Source: Klebsiella pneumoniae
Lineage (GTDB): Bacteria > Pseudomonadota > Gammaproteobacteria > Ga0077536
Assembly: GCA_945873015.1 (NCBI GenBank)
Contig: CAMCBY010000276.1
Coordinates: forward strand, 1 to 5,964
Reading direction: 5' to 3'
DNA: 5,964 bases
Below the pieces are notes generated by a model. It worked only from the letters and a program-made list of their open reading frames with translations. It was not told the origin of the DNA and searched no databases. Below, piece by piece: positions 5,236-5,964 of the stretch. Every line of letters begins with the position of its first letter. Within the stretch, counting starts at the first letter, position 1. A program made the translations under genes and the position numbers.

Positions 5236-5964
5236 TCAACCGAAACGAAAACACGCGTAGTCCGACGCAACGATACGTTCGAGTTCTGAGCGGTAGGCGG
5301 CCATGCCGCCCATGTAGAACATCGCTGCGCGGGGTTTGCCGGGCACGTTGGCGCCGTTGATCCAACTGTCGACCTGCGGGAACAGAGTTTGTGCCATGCC
5401 GTCCTCACACACTTGCACCCAGGCGTCTTCGATTGTCGCATCGGTATCGATACTGCGATGGCCGCGGGCCTCGGCATGGGCGACGAGGTCCGTCATCCAG
5501 TTGATTTGATACTCGTGCACCAGTGGCTGGCTGGTGAAGGGGCCAAAAGGCCCGAAAATCATGAACAGGTTCGGGAAGTCGGCAATGGTCATGCCAATGA
5601 AACCATGCGGTCCGTCAGCCCACTTGTCTTGAAGACGACGACCGTGCCGCCCGATGGTTTCAATCTTGAGATAGTTGCCGGTGACCGCATCGAAACCCGT
5701 GGCAAAGATGATGACGTCTACCGGGATCTCTTGCGCTGCGGTGCGGATGCCGGTCTCGGTCAGCGCGACAATGGGCGCCGCCTTGACGTCCACCAGGGTG
5801 ACATTGTCGCGATTGAAGGTCTCGTAGTAGCCGTCAACCGCCAGCGGGCGTTTGGCGTAGAGATCGTGCGGTGACAACTTGGCGGCAACCGCCGGGTCCT
5901 TCACGATGGCGTGAATCTTGGCGCGGATGAAGGCAGTCGCGGTGTCGTTCGCTTCCTTGCTCAC
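5236..5964 (-). CDS. Baeyer-Villiger monooxygenase, cyclohexanone monooxygenase type (C-terminal part; N-terminus beyond the window)
   Basis: Only the last 242 residues are visible. The frame is open to the right edge, and the GTG codon at 5964 is most likely an internal valine. Full-length relatives have about 540 residues, so roughly the first 300 are missing, including both Rossmann motifs and the FxGxxxHxxxWP fingerprint. The visible part follows Acinetobacter cyclohexanone monooxygenase closely (compared from memory). It has IVKDPAVAAKL, then DLYAKRPL (35-41 region), YYETFNRDNVTLVDVKAAPIV, then IFATGFDAVTGNYL (ATGFD at 88-92), then FGPFGPFTSQP, then TLFPQVDSWINGANVPGKPR and FYMGGMAAYRSEL. 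The arginine of KRP corresponds to the one that stabilises the flavin peroxide in known enzymes. Type I enzymes of this class use FAD and NADPH to insert oxygen next to a ketone carbonyl, making lactones or esters. The substrate range is unknown. It is upstream of nhaA in the same direction. Confidence 0.9.
   Translation of the reverse strand: MSKEANDTATAFIRAKIHAIVKDPAVAAKLSPHDLYAKRPLAVDGYYETFNRDNVTLVDVKAAPIVALTETGIRTAAQEIPVDVIIFATGFDAVTGNYLKIETIGRHGRRLQDKWADGPHGFIGMTIADFPNLFMIFGPFGPFTSQPLVHEYQINWMTDLVAHAEARGHRSIDTDATIEDAWVQVCEDGMAQTLFPQVDSWINGANVPGKPRAAMFYMGGMAAYRSELERIVASDYACFRFG

Noticed and set aside
4409..5260. Long + strand open frame (283 codons) opposite nhaA, and another at 3686-4240
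   Set aside because: Antisense shadows of a clear membrane protein; the translations are dominated by His, Gln, Arg and Asp, as expected from the complement of hydrophobic codons.
5389..5874. + strand open frame opposite the monooxygenase
   Set aside because: Antisense of a strongly conserved flavoprotein; no domain of its own.
1..5964. CRISPR array, tRNA/rRNA gene, transposase, integrase or toxin-antitoxin pair
   Set aside because: No repeated spacer pattern, no recognisable RNA gene sequence and no such protein in any frame.

Overview
The window looks like a chromosomal segment of a GC-rich proteobacterium, most likely a gammaproteobacterium. The evidence is the dense, GC-rich genes with strong AGGAG-type ribosome binding sites, an NhaA of proteobacterial type, an E. 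coli YfcG-like glutathione transferase, and a C-terminal flavoprotein fragment close to Acinetobacter cyclohexanone monooxygenase. No rRNA, tRNA, CRISPR array, transposase or phage gene was seen.

Layout. (1) Positions 1-281 hold the 3' end of a + strand gene whose product ends in an extracellular Ig-like domain. A long 15-bp hairpin (291-325) follows it. (2) Positions 282-934 have no convincing gene but several inverted repeats, including a possible H-type pseudoknot (816-863) just upstream of the next gene. (3) Three + strand genes follow: a VOC/glyoxalase-fold metalloenzyme (935-1630), a Nu-class-like glutathione transferase (1767-2516) that ends in a probable intrinsic terminator, and an HSL-family alpha/beta-hydrolase (2739-3644). 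(4) A compact nested inverted repeat (3661-3733) sits between the convergent esterase and nhaA and can serve as a terminator on both strands. (5) On the - strand lie nhaA (3764-5140, GTG start) and, upstream of it, the C-terminal part of a Baeyer-Villiger monooxygenase (5236-5964) that runs off the right edge.

How the genes may work together. A cyclohexanone-monooxygenase-type enzyme turns cyclic ketones into lactones, and HSL-family hydrolases open lactones or esters. A glutathione transferase and a VOC enzyme (dioxygenase, isomerase or glyoxalase type) fit handling of electrophilic or ring-cleavage intermediates. The window therefore reads as part of an accessory catabolic or detoxification neighbourhood for cyclic ketones, terpenoids or similar compounds, with a housekeeping Na+/H+ antiporter in it. 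This is inference: the monooxygenase and the hydrolase are on opposite strands and are not co-transcribed.

No clearly new multi-gene system was found. The points most worth a second look are the structured leader of the VOC gene, the bidirectional terminator/REP-like element, the changed active-site positions of the glutathione transferase, and the possible ketone-to-lactone-to-hydroxyacid gene set.
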